In this document: piece after piece, positions 7,637-15,802 of the stretch
How positions within the stretch are numbered: the first letter of the stretch is position 1
How the letters are laid out: every line of letters begins with the position of its first letter
Assembly (NCBI RefSeq): GCF_003284725.1
Contig: NZ_PGTO01000012.1
Span: 40,459 to 104,458, forward strand
Direction: 5' to 3'
Length of the DNA: 64,000 bases
From: Paramagnetospirillum kuznetsovii
GTDB taxonomy: Bacteria > Pseudomonadota > Alphaproteobacteria > Rhodospirillales > Magnetospirillaceae
Made by a program: the position numbers and the translations under genes
The notes under the pieces: generated by a model
What the model saw: the letters and a program-made list of their open reading frames with translations, nothing else
Told to the model about the DNA's origin: nothing
Database searches by the model: none

Positions 7637-8887
7637 TTACCTCCATTGCTCGCTCATCAACCGGCGTCCGGTTTCCACCGGCTTGGCGATGAACGAATCC
7701 TTGCACTGGCCGAGATCCACCTTGCGGCGGATCAGCTCGCCCATGATTCCCACGTCGAACGGCTCGTCCACGCTGGCATAGCCGATCAGACGATTGTCGC
7801 AGAGCACCAGTCGGCGATAGCCGTCGGTCTCGTTGATGGCCACCTCGACGCCTTCGGTGGCGGCGGCTTGGCCGATGGACAGGGCGACATGGCCGAAGAA
7901 GCGATAGGTGTTGACCGGGATGCCGCCGGGATAGGCGCGCGGATAGGGATCGCTCGCCATGGCGCTGCCCGCGATGCGGCCCTGGTCCACGGCGGTGGGG
8001 ATGATGCCGATCAGGGCGCGCTTGCCGCTATGGAAGTCCATGGCCTGGGCCACGTCGCCCGCCGCCCAGACATCCTCGACGGTGGTGCGCATGGTCTCGT
8101 CCACCAGGACGCCGCGATCGACGCCGACGCCGGAGCCGTCCAGCCAGGAAGTGACCGGCTTGACGCCGGTCGCCACCAGCAGCAGATCGGCCTTCAGGGC
8201 GCGGCCGTCTTCCAGATGGACGGTGCAGGAATGGCCGCCGTCGTCGGTTTCCACCGCCACTACCTTGGCTTGGAGGAACAGCTTCACCCCGTGACCGGCG
8301 AACGCCGTCTCGATGCGCTCGGAGGCCTTGGCGTCGAAATAGCCGGGCAGCACATGGCTTTGCATTTCCACCACCGAGACCGACAGACCGGCCTCGGCCA
8401 TGTTCTCGGCGGCGTGCAGGCCGACCAGACCGGCGCCCAGCACCACCGCATGGCGGGCGCCGCCCATGGCGGAACGCAGGCCCTTGGCGTCGTCCAGGGT
8501 ACGGAGCACGTGATACTTCACCGTCTCGATTCCCTTGACCGGCGGAATGGCGGGGGCGGCGCCCGTGGCGATCAGCAGCTTGTCATAGCGCCAGGACTCG
8601 CCGGTGGACAGGCTGAGGGTGCGGGCCTTGGCGTTCAATCCCGTCGCGCAGGCATTGGGCACGAAGGTGCAGGAATTGGCCTCGAAGAACGCCTGATCGC
8701 GCAGCAGAACCGAGTCCGGCTTGGAACGCCCCGACACCACATAGGGCAGGATGGTTGGCGAGTAGGGGAGATAGGCATCCCGGGTGATCATGGCCATGGA
8801 GCCATCGGCGTCGAAATGACGGATGGAGCGCAGCGCTTCCAGGGCGGCGTGGGAGGAGCCCACCAGGAGGTATTTCACGTCAGGCAT
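7637..8887 (-). CDS. padH: FAD/NAD-dependent oxidoreductase, PadH-type epsilon subunit
   Basis: A 416-residue pyridine nucleotide-disulfide-type flavoprotein. The N-terminal dinucleotide fold reads YLLVGSSHAALEALRSI, a second GXGXXG-like fold AVVLGAGLVGLHAAEN sits near residue 145 for NAD(H), and the late FAD-binding AAGDVA motif is near residue 270. There is no redox-active Cys pair, as in rubredoxin- and ferredoxin-type reductases. In PadEFGHI the epsilon subunit passes electrons from the iron-sulfur subunits to NAD+. The start has the ribosome site ggagcaccatc. It lies between padG and padI on the same strand. Confidence 0.85.
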   Translation of the reverse strand: MPDVKYLLVGSSHAALEALRSIRHFDADGSMAMITRDAYLPYSPTILPYVVSGRSKPDSVLLRDQAFFEANSCTFVPNACATGLNAKARTLSLSTGESWRYDKLLIATGAAPAIPPVKGIETVKYHVLRTLDDAKGLRSAMGGARHAVVLGAGLVGLHAAENMAEAGLSVSVVEMQSHVLPGYFDAKASERIETAFAGHGVKLFLQAKVVAVETDDGGHSCTVHLEDGRALKADLLLVATGVKPVTSWLDGSGVGVDRGVLVDETMRTTVEDVWAAGDVAQAMDFHSGKRALIGIIPTAVDQGRIAGSAMASDPYPRAYPGGIPVNTYRFFGHVALSIGQAAATEGVEVAINETDGYRRLVLCDNRLIGYASVDEPFDVGIMGELIRRKVDLGQCKDSFIAKPVETGRRLMSEQWR

Positions 8888-8904
8888 GATGGTGCTCCTT
8901 AAAC

Positions 8905-8928
8905 CCCTCGCCCGCTTGCGGGAGAGGG
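8905..8928. repeat. 24-bp imperfect palindrome between padG and padH (REP-like)
   Basis: A hairpin-forming sequence (cccgc-tt-gcggg core, longer stem with one mismatch) in the 77-bp gap between padG and padH; a second small hairpin (8934-8952) follows. The exact reverse complement of these 24 bp occurs at 40686-40709 inside the nested insertion. It could stabilise mRNA ends within the operon. Confidence 0.6.
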
Positions 8929-8964
8929 AGGGGCCCGCCGCAACGCGGTGGGAGGGTGAGGGCC

Positions 8965-10167
8965 CTAATCATTCTCGTTCAGCCAGACCGGCTGGCTGGC
9001 CATCTCGCCCGCGGCAAGACGATTGGTGCGGAGGATGGCGGTGGTAAAGTGCTCGACGGTGATGTCGGCCCCCGCCAGGCCGCCGATGAAGCTCATGGCC
9101 GGAATGCGCACCGGCAGGTGATAGAGCGCGCCCAGCACTTCCTGGAACACCGGGCCGCAGTTCCAGCCGAAATTGACGGCGCGGTCCACAACGCCGATGG
9201 CCTTGACCTTGGACAGCGCCTTGGCGATGCGGGCGATGGGGAAGGGGCGGAAGGTCTTGATCTTGACCAGACCGACCTTGTTTCCGTCCAGGCGGGCCTC
9301 GTCCACCGCGTCCTTGGCGGCGCCGGTCATGGAGCCGATGGTGACCAGGGCGGTCTCGGCATCCTCCATGCGGTATTCCTCGATCAGCGGCGACCAATAG
9401 CGGCCGGTGCGGCGCCCCCAATCCTCGTGGGCCTCCTCGATCACCCTGAGCGCTTCCTGCATGCCGTTGCACAGACCCTTGCGGTAGCGCACGAAGGTGG
9501 ACGGTCCGACGCCGCCCGCACCGCCGGTCAGCGGGTCCACCGCCATGGGCCGCTCGGGATCCAGGCAGGCGTGCCAGTTGACGTTCTTCTCGCCCAGGAA
9601 GGAATCGACGATCTCCTGATCGGGCAATTCCACCCGCGCCACGCCGTAGGACAGATAATTGCCGTCGTGATTGACGTTGACCGGCAGCATGACATCCGGG
9701 TTCTCGGCCACCTTATAGGCGATGGGAATGGTGTCGCAGATTTCCTGCTGGGTCTCGCAATACATATGAATCCAGCCCACTTCCTTGACGGTCATGGCGT
9801 CCTGCTGGCCGCCCCACACGCAGGTGGGCGAGACCGAATCGCGGGTGACCAGCGAGACCACCATGGGAAGGCGCAAGCCCGGCGTGCGGAAATAGGGCTC
9901 GAACATATAGGCCAGGCCCTGGGCCGAGGTGGCGGAATAGGTCCGCGCCCCGGCGAGGCAGGCCCCGTGCAGGACGGACAGCACCGAATGCTCGCCCTCC
10001 ACATCCATCAGATCGGCGGTCATCTTGCCTTCGGCGATGAACTTGGCGAGATACTCGACAAGCGAGCTTTGCGGCGTGATGGGATAGACCGCCACCATGT
10101 CGGGCCGCGACAGGCAGGCACCCCAGGCGGCCGCTTCGTTGCCGTCGCAGACGATGACCTTGCTCAT
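8965..10167 (-). CDS. padG: Phenylglyoxylate:acceptor oxidoreductase-type alpha subunit (PadG)
   Basis: A 400-residue alpha subunit of the POR family. It begins with the pyrimidine-binding half: VCDGNEAAAWGACLSRPD, then AVYPITPQSSLVEY, MDVEGEHSVLSVLHG with the catalytic Glu, and TYSATSAQGLAYMFE. Domain II follows around KVGLVKIKTFRPFP. Together with PadI it forms the ThDP active site; CoA and 2-oxoacid bind at this interface. Substrate assignment as phenylglyoxylate rests on the five-gene order and on neighbouring aromatic genes, not on the subunit alone. A 429-bp gap with a dispersed repeat separates it from padF upstream. Confidence 0.85.
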   Translation of the reverse strand: MSKVIVCDGNEAAAWGACLSRPDMVAVYPITPQSSLVEYLAKFIAEGKMTADLMDVEGEHSVLSVLHGACLAGARTYSATSAQGLAYMFEPYFRTPGLRLPMVVSLVTRDSVSPTCVWGGQQDAMTVKEVGWIHMYCETQQEICDTIPIAYKVAENPDVMLPVNVNHDGNYLSYGVARVELPDQEIVDSFLGEKNVNWHACLDPERPMAVDPLTGGAGGVGPSTFVRYRKGLCNGMQEALRVIEEAHEDWGRRTGRYWSPLIEEYRMEDAETALVTIGSMTGAAKDAVDEARLDGNKVGLVKIKTFRPFPIARIAKALSKVKAIGVVDRAVNFGWNCGPVFQEVLGALYHLPVRIPAMSFIGGLAGADITVEHFTTAILRTNRLAAGEMASQPVWLNEND

Positions 10168-10320
10168 GTGCTTAGTTCCTCAATCGCCCTGTCGTCCCGA
10201 GTGTCAGCGAGGGATCTTTCAGGCAATATTCGCCCACTTCTGTCCGGCTCAATTTGATGCGCTGACCTTGAGTGCCTGGGTGGCCTTGCGTTCCACGGCA
10301 TCCTGGCGTCATTGGGCGGA

Positions 10321-10530
10321 TTCACCACCAAGGCGCCAAGGACACCAAGAGGGTTTTCAAAATTCGTCATCACCGGGCTTGTCCCGGTGATCCACGCGGT
10401 TCCGCCTGAAAGCCTCGTCAGGCAATGGGTTTGGCTGATCGGCGTGGATACGACGCGGGACACGCCCGCGCATGACGGTAGGTAAGAAACCGTGTCGGCC
10501 TCTTGGTGTTCTTGGTGTCTTGGTGGTGAA
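10321..10530. repeat. Dispersed inverted-repeat element, copy A (fills padF-padG gap)
   Basis: About 210 bp bounded by long imperfect terminal inverted repeats: left end ttcaccaccaaggcgccaag (10321 on), right end cttggtgtcttggtggtgaa (to 10530). The inside carries further palindromic pieces (cgggcttgtcccg; gatccacgcgg against cggcgtggata). Related elements lie at 14361-14561, 28240-28385 and 40556-40879. The 10168-10596 gap that contains it shows no credible gene. Confidence 0.85.
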
Positions 10531-10596
10531 GCATCGCCTCGGCCCGGGATGACTAAAGTGAAATCAATCGGGTGCGCGGATGATGGATTGCTCATC

Positions 10597-10878
10597 TCAG
10601 CCCTCCGCCTCTTCGACCATGGCGATGGCGCGGTGGGGGCATTCCTCGGCGCAGATGCCGCAGCCCTTGCAGGTGTCGTAGTTGAAATCGAACCAGGCGG
10701 GGCGTTCCACCACGCATTGGACCGGGCAGTACAGCCAGCAGGTGGCGCATTTGACGCAGCGATCACGATCGACCACCGGCCGCAGCGCCCGCCAGTCGCC
10801 GGTCAGCATGGTGGTGTATTCGGTGGCGATGGGACACATATTGTCCGGCGCGTTGCGGATAGTTGGGGAGGAGGTCAT
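10597..10878 (-). CDS. padF: Ferredoxin-type delta subunit (PadF), two 4Fe-4S clusters
   Basis: A 93-residue protein with two ferredoxin cluster motifs, CVKCATCWLYCP and CKGCGICAEECP, the second followed by HRAIAMV. It is the delta subunit of POR-type enzymes and carries electrons from the ThDP site. Its ATG overlaps the padE stop (ATGA), so the two are translationally coupled. A 429-bp gap with repeat copy A lies downstream before padG, which is unusual for genes of one complex. Confidence 0.88.
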   Translation of the reverse strand: MTSSPTIRNAPDNMCPIATEYTTMLTGDWRALRPVVDRDRCVKCATCWLYCPVQCVVERPAWFDFNYDTCKGCGICAEECPHRAIAMVEEAEG

Positions 10879-11447
10879 GCCGCCGCTTCCTTGCCAAGGT
10901 TGATCACGGTGGTCTCCTCATAGCCGCGCCGTACCGCGTCGATGTTCTGGCGCAGTCCGGCATCGCGGAAGTCGGTCTCTTCCAACGCCCGTTCCAGCGA
11001 GGCCACCGACACCAGTCCGGTGGCCTTGGCGAAGGCTCCCAGCATGATGGTGTTAGTGATCTGACGCTTAAAAATGTCGAGCGCGATATGAATCGCATTA
11101 CAAACTGCGACCTTGCCCAGCGTGGCGGGCAGTTCCAGTTCGGCGGCTTGCTTGCTGGTGGCCATGACCAGGGTTCCACCGCGAGGCATGCCCGCATAGA
11201 CATCGACGGCGCGAACCACGGTGGGATCGATCACCACCACGATGTCCGGAGTGTAGATATTGGTCACACGGCGGATTTCCGTATCGGAAAGGCGCAGAAA
11301 GGCAACCACCGGGGCGCCGCGCCGTTCGAATCCGAAAGCCGGAATGGCCATGACGTGCCGACCTTCTTCCACCAAGGCGGCGGCAAGAATGGCCGAAGCC
11401 AGGACAGCACCTTGGCCGCCCCGCCCGTGAAGGCGTACCTCGTGCAT
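10875..11447 (-). CDS. padE: 2-oxoacid oxidoreductase gamma subunit (PadE)
   Basis: A 190-residue gamma subunit of the POR family. The N terminus has the family motif RLHGRGGQGAVLAS, then AFGFERRGAPVVAFLR, and VVVIDPTVV near residue 85. The start at 11447 is preferred over 11477 because ggagg lies about 10 bp upstream and the protein then begins just before the conserved motif. It is the first gene of the operon, downstream of a well-formed promoter on the minus strand. In the complex this subunit helps bind CoA. Confidence 0.86.
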   Translation of the reverse strand: MHEVRLHGRGGQGAVLASAILAAALVEEGRHVMAIPAFGFERRGAPVVAFLRLSDTEIRRVTNIYTPDIVVVIDPTVVRAVDVYAGMPRGGTLVMATSKQAAELELPATLGKVAVCNAIHIALDIFKRQITNTIMLGAFAKATGLVSVASLERALEETDFRDAGLRQNIDAVRRGYEETTVINLGKEAAA

Positions 11448-11501
11448 GCCTTCGTATCCTCCCTCTGGCCGGGTCATTGGCGCCCTGGCTAATTGCGCAT
11501 T

Positions 11502-11530
11502 ACAGTACCTAATTCAGAATATTCTGTCAA
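11502..11530 (-). promoter_or_regulatory. Sigma-70-like promoter of the pad operon
   Basis: On the minus strand, -35 TTGACA (11530-11525) and -10 TACTGT (11507-11502) are separated by exactly 17 bp, 55 bp before the padE ATG. A 12-bp palindrome lies in the spacer and overlaps the -35 box. Confidence 0.55.
11515..11526. promoter_or_regulatory. Palindrome cagaatattctg inside the pad promoter (likely operator)
   Basis: A perfect 12-bp palindrome inside the -35/-10 spacer of the pad promoter, a position where a repressor would block RNA polymerase. It does not resemble the published E. coli PaaX site as far as I can recall, so the cognate regulator is open; the PaaX homologue 3 kb away is one candidate. 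Confidence 0.45.
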
Positions 11531-11709
11531 AGAATAAAAAATGTATCATATTGTGAATTTGTCCCTGTCCGTTCTTATGGTTTGGGAAACAATCTCCTGG
11601 CATAATCGTCGCTCTTGGGCTTTTTGGCGTATATAAGTAGGAATGCGCGGCCGGATGGGCGGGAACCTAACTGGCGAGTTCAAAAAAACTGCCGTGCGGG
11701 GAGGGGCGA

Positions 11710-14325
11710 TTGCCACTGCTGCGTAAAATCGAGGTGACCACCGGTGTTTGGTGGATAGAGGCGCCCCAGGCGGGCTTATATGTTCTGTGCGGCTGTCCGG
11801 CTGATTCCGTCAAGCATCTGATGAAGCGTGGACTAATCGTCTCGGCGGAGTCCAACGGCATTCCGTTCGAAACCGGCCCCAACGCCATCTTGCTGTCCGA
11901 CGCCATGGTGCAGAATGGGAATTTCTCCAATCTGGCGGAATTCCCTGTTCTTCAAATGCTCTATCGCCAAGGCATGATCGTGCCCAACCATCCCGGCAAT
12001 ACCGGGGTGAACCCCTTGCTGATCGGCAGCAATGATCAGGTCCAGGCCCAGATGCAGTACATCTACCGGGGCAATTACGGGCTGGTGACCGAGGAAGAAA
12101 TCGTCGAGGCGGGCGAGACGCCCGAACGTGCCCGCGACCTGATGCGCATGAAGCTGAAATTCGCCTTCGGCAAGATCCGCCATCCCGGCGAATTGATTGA
12201 TACGCTAGCGGTTGACACCGATCCGGTGGAGATCCGAAACGGGGTGTTCGTGCGGCGCATGCTGTTCAACGTCTTCGAATTTTCCTACCAGGGGGAGACG
12301 GCGGTCGTCGATCTGAACCTGCCGTCCTACGAAACCTACGAGGCGCCCTATCCGCTGGGTTTCTACCAGTTGAAACGGGAATATTTCGCCGTCATTCATT
12401 GCGGCGAGGGCGACGGCTGGGATATCAACCGCCCCAGCATGGCCTCCATCGTCATGTTCCAGGGCAAGGTCTATCTGGTGGATGCGGGGCCGAATATTCT
12501 TTATTCGCTGAATTCCCTGGGCATCGGCGTCAACGAGATCGAGGGCATCTTCCACACCCATTCCCACGATGATCATTTCGCGGGATTGACCACGCTGATC
12601 CGATCGGATCACAAGCTGAAATATTACGCGACGCCGCTGGTCAAGGCGTCGGTGGCCAAGAAGGTCGCAGCCCTGTTGGCCATCGACGAGGAAGCCTTCG
12701 ACGAATATTTCGATGTCTGCCCCCTGGTGGAGGGGGAGTGGAACCATATCGAGGGCCTGGAAGTGATGCCGGTGTTCTCGCCCCATCCGGTGGAGACCAC
12801 CAATATGCGGTTCCGCGCCATGTGGGAGGGCGGCTATCGCAGCTATAATCACCTCGCGGACATTTGCCGACTGTCTGTGCTGCAAAGCTTCATCACCGAG
12901 GACGCGGCGGCGCCGGGCATCTCGCAGGCCCTCTATGATCAGGTCGCGGCCGATTATCTGGCGCCCGCCGACGTGAAGAAGATCGATGTGGGCGGCGGCA
13001 TGATTCATGGCGACGCCTATGATTTCCGCAATGATTCCTCGGGCAAGATCATCCTGGCCCATACCTCCCAGCGCAATACCCGCGCCCAAAAGGCCATCGG
13101 GTCATCGGCTTCGTTCGGCACCATCGACGTGCTGATTCCGTCCAATCACGATTTCATCTGGCCCTATGCCTATGAAGCGCTGGACGCCTATTTCCCCGGC
13201 ATTCCGCGCCACCAGATGCGGGTCTTGCTGAACAACCCGGTGGTGACGTTCAATCCGGGCACCATCCTGGTCAAGGAACGCCTCGTCAACGATCAGATCT
13301 ATCTGCTGCTGTCGGGCAGCGTCGAGATGATTCCCATCGAGGTGGATATGCGCTCGGTGCTGTCGGCGGGCGCCCTGATCGGCGAGTTGTCGGGCCTGTT
13401 CGGCGCCGCCGCCTCCGAGACCTACCGCGCCGCCAGTTTCGTCCAGGCCCTGGCCATTCCGGCCTCGCTGTATTCCGAGTTCGTGCGCCGCAACGAGGTC
13501 TTCCCAGATGTTTCGCGACTGGTGGAACATCGGGAGTTCCTGCTTCGGACCACCTTGTTCGGCGAGGTCGTGTCGTCCAAGTCACTCAACCGCATCGCCC
13601 AAAGCATCACCAGCCGGGCGGTAAAGGAAGGCGTCTATATCGATCTCGGCCATGATGTCGTCGGCATGATCAAGGCGGGCAGCGCCGGGCGCTTCCTCGG
13701 CGATCATATGTTCGAGACGCTGAAGGGCGGCGACTTCTTCGGCGAGGACTACGCCATCTTCAACACTCCCAGCCTGTTGCGGGTCAAGGCGTTGGAGCCG
13801 TGCGAGGTCTTCCTGGTTCCCGCCCATACCCTGCGCGATATCCCCTCGGTGCGCTGGAAGCTGTTCGAGGCCAGCACCAAGCGGACCCGTTCCATGGTCG
13901 AGGCGGGCGAGCACGCCCGCGTGCTGATCAAGTGGCATGACGAATATTCCGTGGGCGTCCAGCGCATCGACGCCCATCACCGCCGCCTGTTCGAAATCGC
14001 CAATTCGGTGCTCGATCTCATGGAGAGGGCCGCCCCCAATGGAGAGGTCGCCGAGACCATGGGGCTGCTGCGCGAATACGCCCGCTTCCATTTCGGCGAG
14101 GAAGAGGGCCTCCTGGCTCGCTACAAATATCCCGATCTGGTCGGTCATAAGGCGCGTCACGCCAGATTGATGGTTCAGTTGACCGAGATGCAGGCCACCG
14201 TCGCCGAAGGCGGCGCCTACAAGGAGGTCGAGGTCTTGACCTTCCTCCAGGAATGGATCGTCGGCCACACCCTGTCCGACGACCACCGCGCCGCCGTCTA
14301 CCTCAATTCCAAGGGCGTGTATTAG
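11710..14325 (+). CDS. Metallo-beta-lactamase / cyclic-nucleotide-binding / hemerythrin fusion protein
   Basis: An 871-residue soluble protein starting at TTG with a strong gggagggg site. Residues 1-230 show no family I recognise. Residues 245-500 form an MBL-fold domain with the metal motif H284-X-H286-X-D288-H289, plus H359 and H451 as further ligand candidates. Residues 510-715 look like two cyclic-nucleotide-binding barrels (NDQIYLLLSGSVEM; GGDFFGEDYAIF). Residues 735-871 are a bacteriohemerythrin domain with the di-iron ligands H743, H756 or H757, H794 with E798, H813, H817, and H853 with D858. Hemerythrins bind O2 or NO; the MBL domain might be a hydrolase or a flavo-diiron-like core, but no flavodoxin domain is present. 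It is divergent from padE, so an O2/NO- and nucleotide-controlled enzyme linked to anaerobic metabolism is plausible. The real reaction is unknown. Confidence 0.85.
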   Translation: MPLLRKIEVTTGVWWIEAPQAGLYVLCGCPADSVKHLMKRGLIVSAESNGIPFETGPNAILLSDAMVQNGNFSNLAEFPVLQMLYRQGMIVPNHPGNTGVNPLLIGSNDQVQAQMQYIYRGNYGLVTEEEIVEAGETPERARDLMRMKLKFAFGKIRHPGELIDTLAVDTDPVEIRNGVFVRRMLFNVFEFSYQGETAVVDLNLPSYETYEAPYPLGFYQLKREYFAVIHCGEGDGWDINRPSMASIVMFQGKVYLVDAGPNILYSLNSLGIGVNEIEGIFHTHSHDDHFAGLTTLIRSDHKLKYYATPLVKASVAKKVAALLAIDEEAFDEYFDVCPLVEGEWNHIEGLEVMPVFSPHPVETTNMRFRAMWEGGYRSYNHLADICRLSVLQSFITEDAAAPGISQALYDQVAADYLAPADVKKIDVGGGMIHGDAYDFRNDSSGKIILAHTSQRNTRAQKAIGSSASFGTIDVLIPSNHDFIWPYAYEALDAYFPGIPRHQMRVLLNNPVVTFNPGTILVKERLVNDQIYLLLSGSVEMIPIEVDMRSVLSAGALIGELSGLFGAAASETYRAASFVQALAIPASLYSEFVRRNEVFPDVSRLVEHREFLLRTTLFGEVVSSKSLNRIAQSITSRAVKEGVYIDLGHDVVGMIKAGSAGRFLGDHMFETLKGGDFFGEDYAIFNTPSLLRVKALEPCEVFLVPAHTLRDIPSVRWKLFEASTKRTRSMVEAGEHARVLIKWHDEYSVGVQRIDAHHRRLFEIANSVLDLMERAAPNGEVAETMGLLREYARFHFGEEEGLLARYKYPDLVGHKARHARLMVQLTEMQATVAEGGAYKEVEVLTFLQEWIVGHTLSDDHRAAVYLNSKGVY

Positions 14326-14360
14326 AGTCATTCATCGGCGGCGTGGAAGGCTACGGTGGA

Positions 14361-14561
14361 TTCACCACCAAGGCACCAAGGACACCAAGGGGTCTTTTCC
14401 TTGTTTTTGTCATGCGCGGGCTTGTCCCGCGTATCCACGCGGCGCCGCCTGAACCTCCCATGACACACCGAATTCGGCTGATCGGCGTGGATACCCGTGA
14501 CAAGCACGGGCATGACGGAGGGTAAGAAACCGCGTCGGCCCCTTGGTGCCTTGGTGGTGAA
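14361..14561. repeat. Dispersed inverted-repeat element, copy B
   Basis: About 201 bp, with ends ttcaccaccaaggcaccaag and ccttggtgccttggtggtga forming terminal inverted repeats. The centre holds ccgaattcggctgatcgg, the uninterrupted form of the site that is split by an insertion in copy D. It occupies most of the 305-bp gap between the convergent hemerythrin-fusion and paaX genes. Confidence 0.85.
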
Positions 14562-14631
14562 TCATCGGCACCAACCACCAAGCTGTCCGCCAGGAATTGA
14601 ACCGGACACCTGTGGGCAACCTCCTGAGACT

Positions 14632-15570
14632 TCACATCGAGTCGTCCGACCGCAGCCCGCCGAAGCGGGTGTAGTAGCTGGGCTGGGCTTCCGGCACCGG
14701 GCCCTCGGCGGTTTCCAGCAGGCTCATGACATGGGTCTCGGCGGCCGCCTGGACCAGACGGTACAGATTGCGGCACAAGGCCCGCGCCGCCGTTCCCGGC
14801 CAATTGGCGGGCAGCAGCTCGTCGGGCAGCATGGGGTCGCGCAGCAAGGCCCGGCGATAGCCATGCATCAAAAGGGTGCGGACCACGAAGCACTGTTCGG
14901 GGTCCAGGTCGCCATTGCCGGACAGCGCTTGCCACAGCGGCCGGAACATGTCGAGGAACTCGTCGTAATCCTCGGCGAGGCGTTTCAGATCCCAACAGCC
15001 CTGGATCATGGTTTCCAGGGCGTTGGTGGGAAATCCCGCCTCCAATCCGCCGGTCATCACCACCGCTTGCTCGGTGACGCCTATATCGGCAATGACTTGG
15101 CGCATGACGCCGGTGTCGGGGGCGGGATGCAGCATGACGCCGTTGGCCAACTGACCAAAGCCGATCCAGCCCAGATTTCGCCGCAGCAAGTCGCGGCGTT
15201 CGGCATCCAACTCGGCAGTATTGGTGATCACCAGGGTCCAGCGCCCGTCCCAGGGCTGATTGACGTGGAAGTAGATGCGGCTGTTGGCCGCCTCGAAGCG
15301 GCGGCGTCCCTGATCGGTCAGGCGGTAATAGCTGCGCCGCCCGATCTGGCTGGATGCCAGCCAGTCCTCCTTGGACAGGCGAAACACCGAGGTCCGCACG
15401 ATACGCTCGTTCAGCCCCAGCGAATCCACCAGATTGATGACGCTGCCCAGCCAGGCGGAGCCGCCGTGATGCAAGATGGCGTCGCCATAGACCGTGATGA
15501 TCAGCGACTTCGCCTTGGGGCGCAGCCGCTCGAAAAGCTGGGAGACGTTATCGCCGATGCGGCGGTTCAT
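14632..15570 (-). CDS. paaX: PaaX-family transcriptional repressor
   Basis: A 312-residue regulator of the PaaX family. It has the N-terminal winged helix (KSLIITVYGDAILHHGGSAWLGS, read across residues 20-45), the recognition region NERIVRTSVFRLSKEDWL, then SSQIGRRSYYRLT, and the C-terminal effector domain starting at QPWDGRWTLVI. E. coli PaaX represses phenylacetate catabolism and is released by phenylacetyl-CoA. No aerobic paa genes are in the window, so here it may govern the nearby anaerobic pad operon or an unseen locus. ATG 15570 fits the family length; a GTG at 15603 would add 11 residues. Confidence 0.88.
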   Translation of the reverse strand: MNRRIGDNVSQLFERLRPKAKSLIITVYGDAILHHGGSAWLGSVINLVDSLGLNERIVRTSVFRLSKEDWLASSQIGRRSYYRLTDQGRRRFEAANSRIYFHVNQPWDGRWTLVITNTAELDAERRDLLRRNLGWIGFGQLANGVMLHPAPDTGVMRQVIADIGVTEQAVVMTGGLEAGFPTNALETMIQGCWDLKRLAEDYDEFLDMFRPLWQALSGNGDLDPEQCFVVRTLLMHGYRRALLRDPMLPDELLPANWPGTAARALCRNLYRLVQAAAETHVMSLLETAEGPVPEAQPSYYTRFGGLRSDDSM

Positions 15571-15656
15571 GCCGGTTGCCGGTGGTGTTGATCCTGGGGC
15601 CACATCCTAATGATGAAATGGCACGGGGCAACCGGGATTTTGTATCACTTATGTTA

Positions 15657-15686
15657 GCCTCGGTGATCAGAAGCGATCACCGAGGC
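15657..15686. terminator. Perfect 12-bp hairpin upstream of paaX / downstream of potI
   Basis: gcctcggtgatc and its complement flank a 6-nt loop. It lies in the 200-bp gap between potI and paaX (both minus strand), with no T-run. It could end the pot transcript or act as a regulator site for paaX. Confidence 0.4.
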
Positions 15687-15758
15687 CCTCAATCGCCGGG
15701 CGGGTTTCTCCGAAACCCTGGGCTCCCGCCGCACGAGCGGCGCGGCCCCTTGGGCCTA

Positions 15759-15783
15759 ACCAAGTCTCGATGAGAGACTTGGT
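15759..15783. terminator. Perfect 10-bp hairpin just after potI
   Basis: accaagtctc-gatga-gagacttggt begins 20 bp past the potI stop on the minus strand. It is probably a factor-dependent terminator or mRNA 3'-end stabiliser of the pot operon, since it lacks a T-run. Confidence 0.45.
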
Positions 15784-15802
15784 AATAATGCATAGCGGCC
15801 CG

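Noticed and set aside
8956..10257. Plus-strand frame of 433 residues over padG
   Set aside because: Antisense composition; padG carries POR alpha motifs on the other strand.
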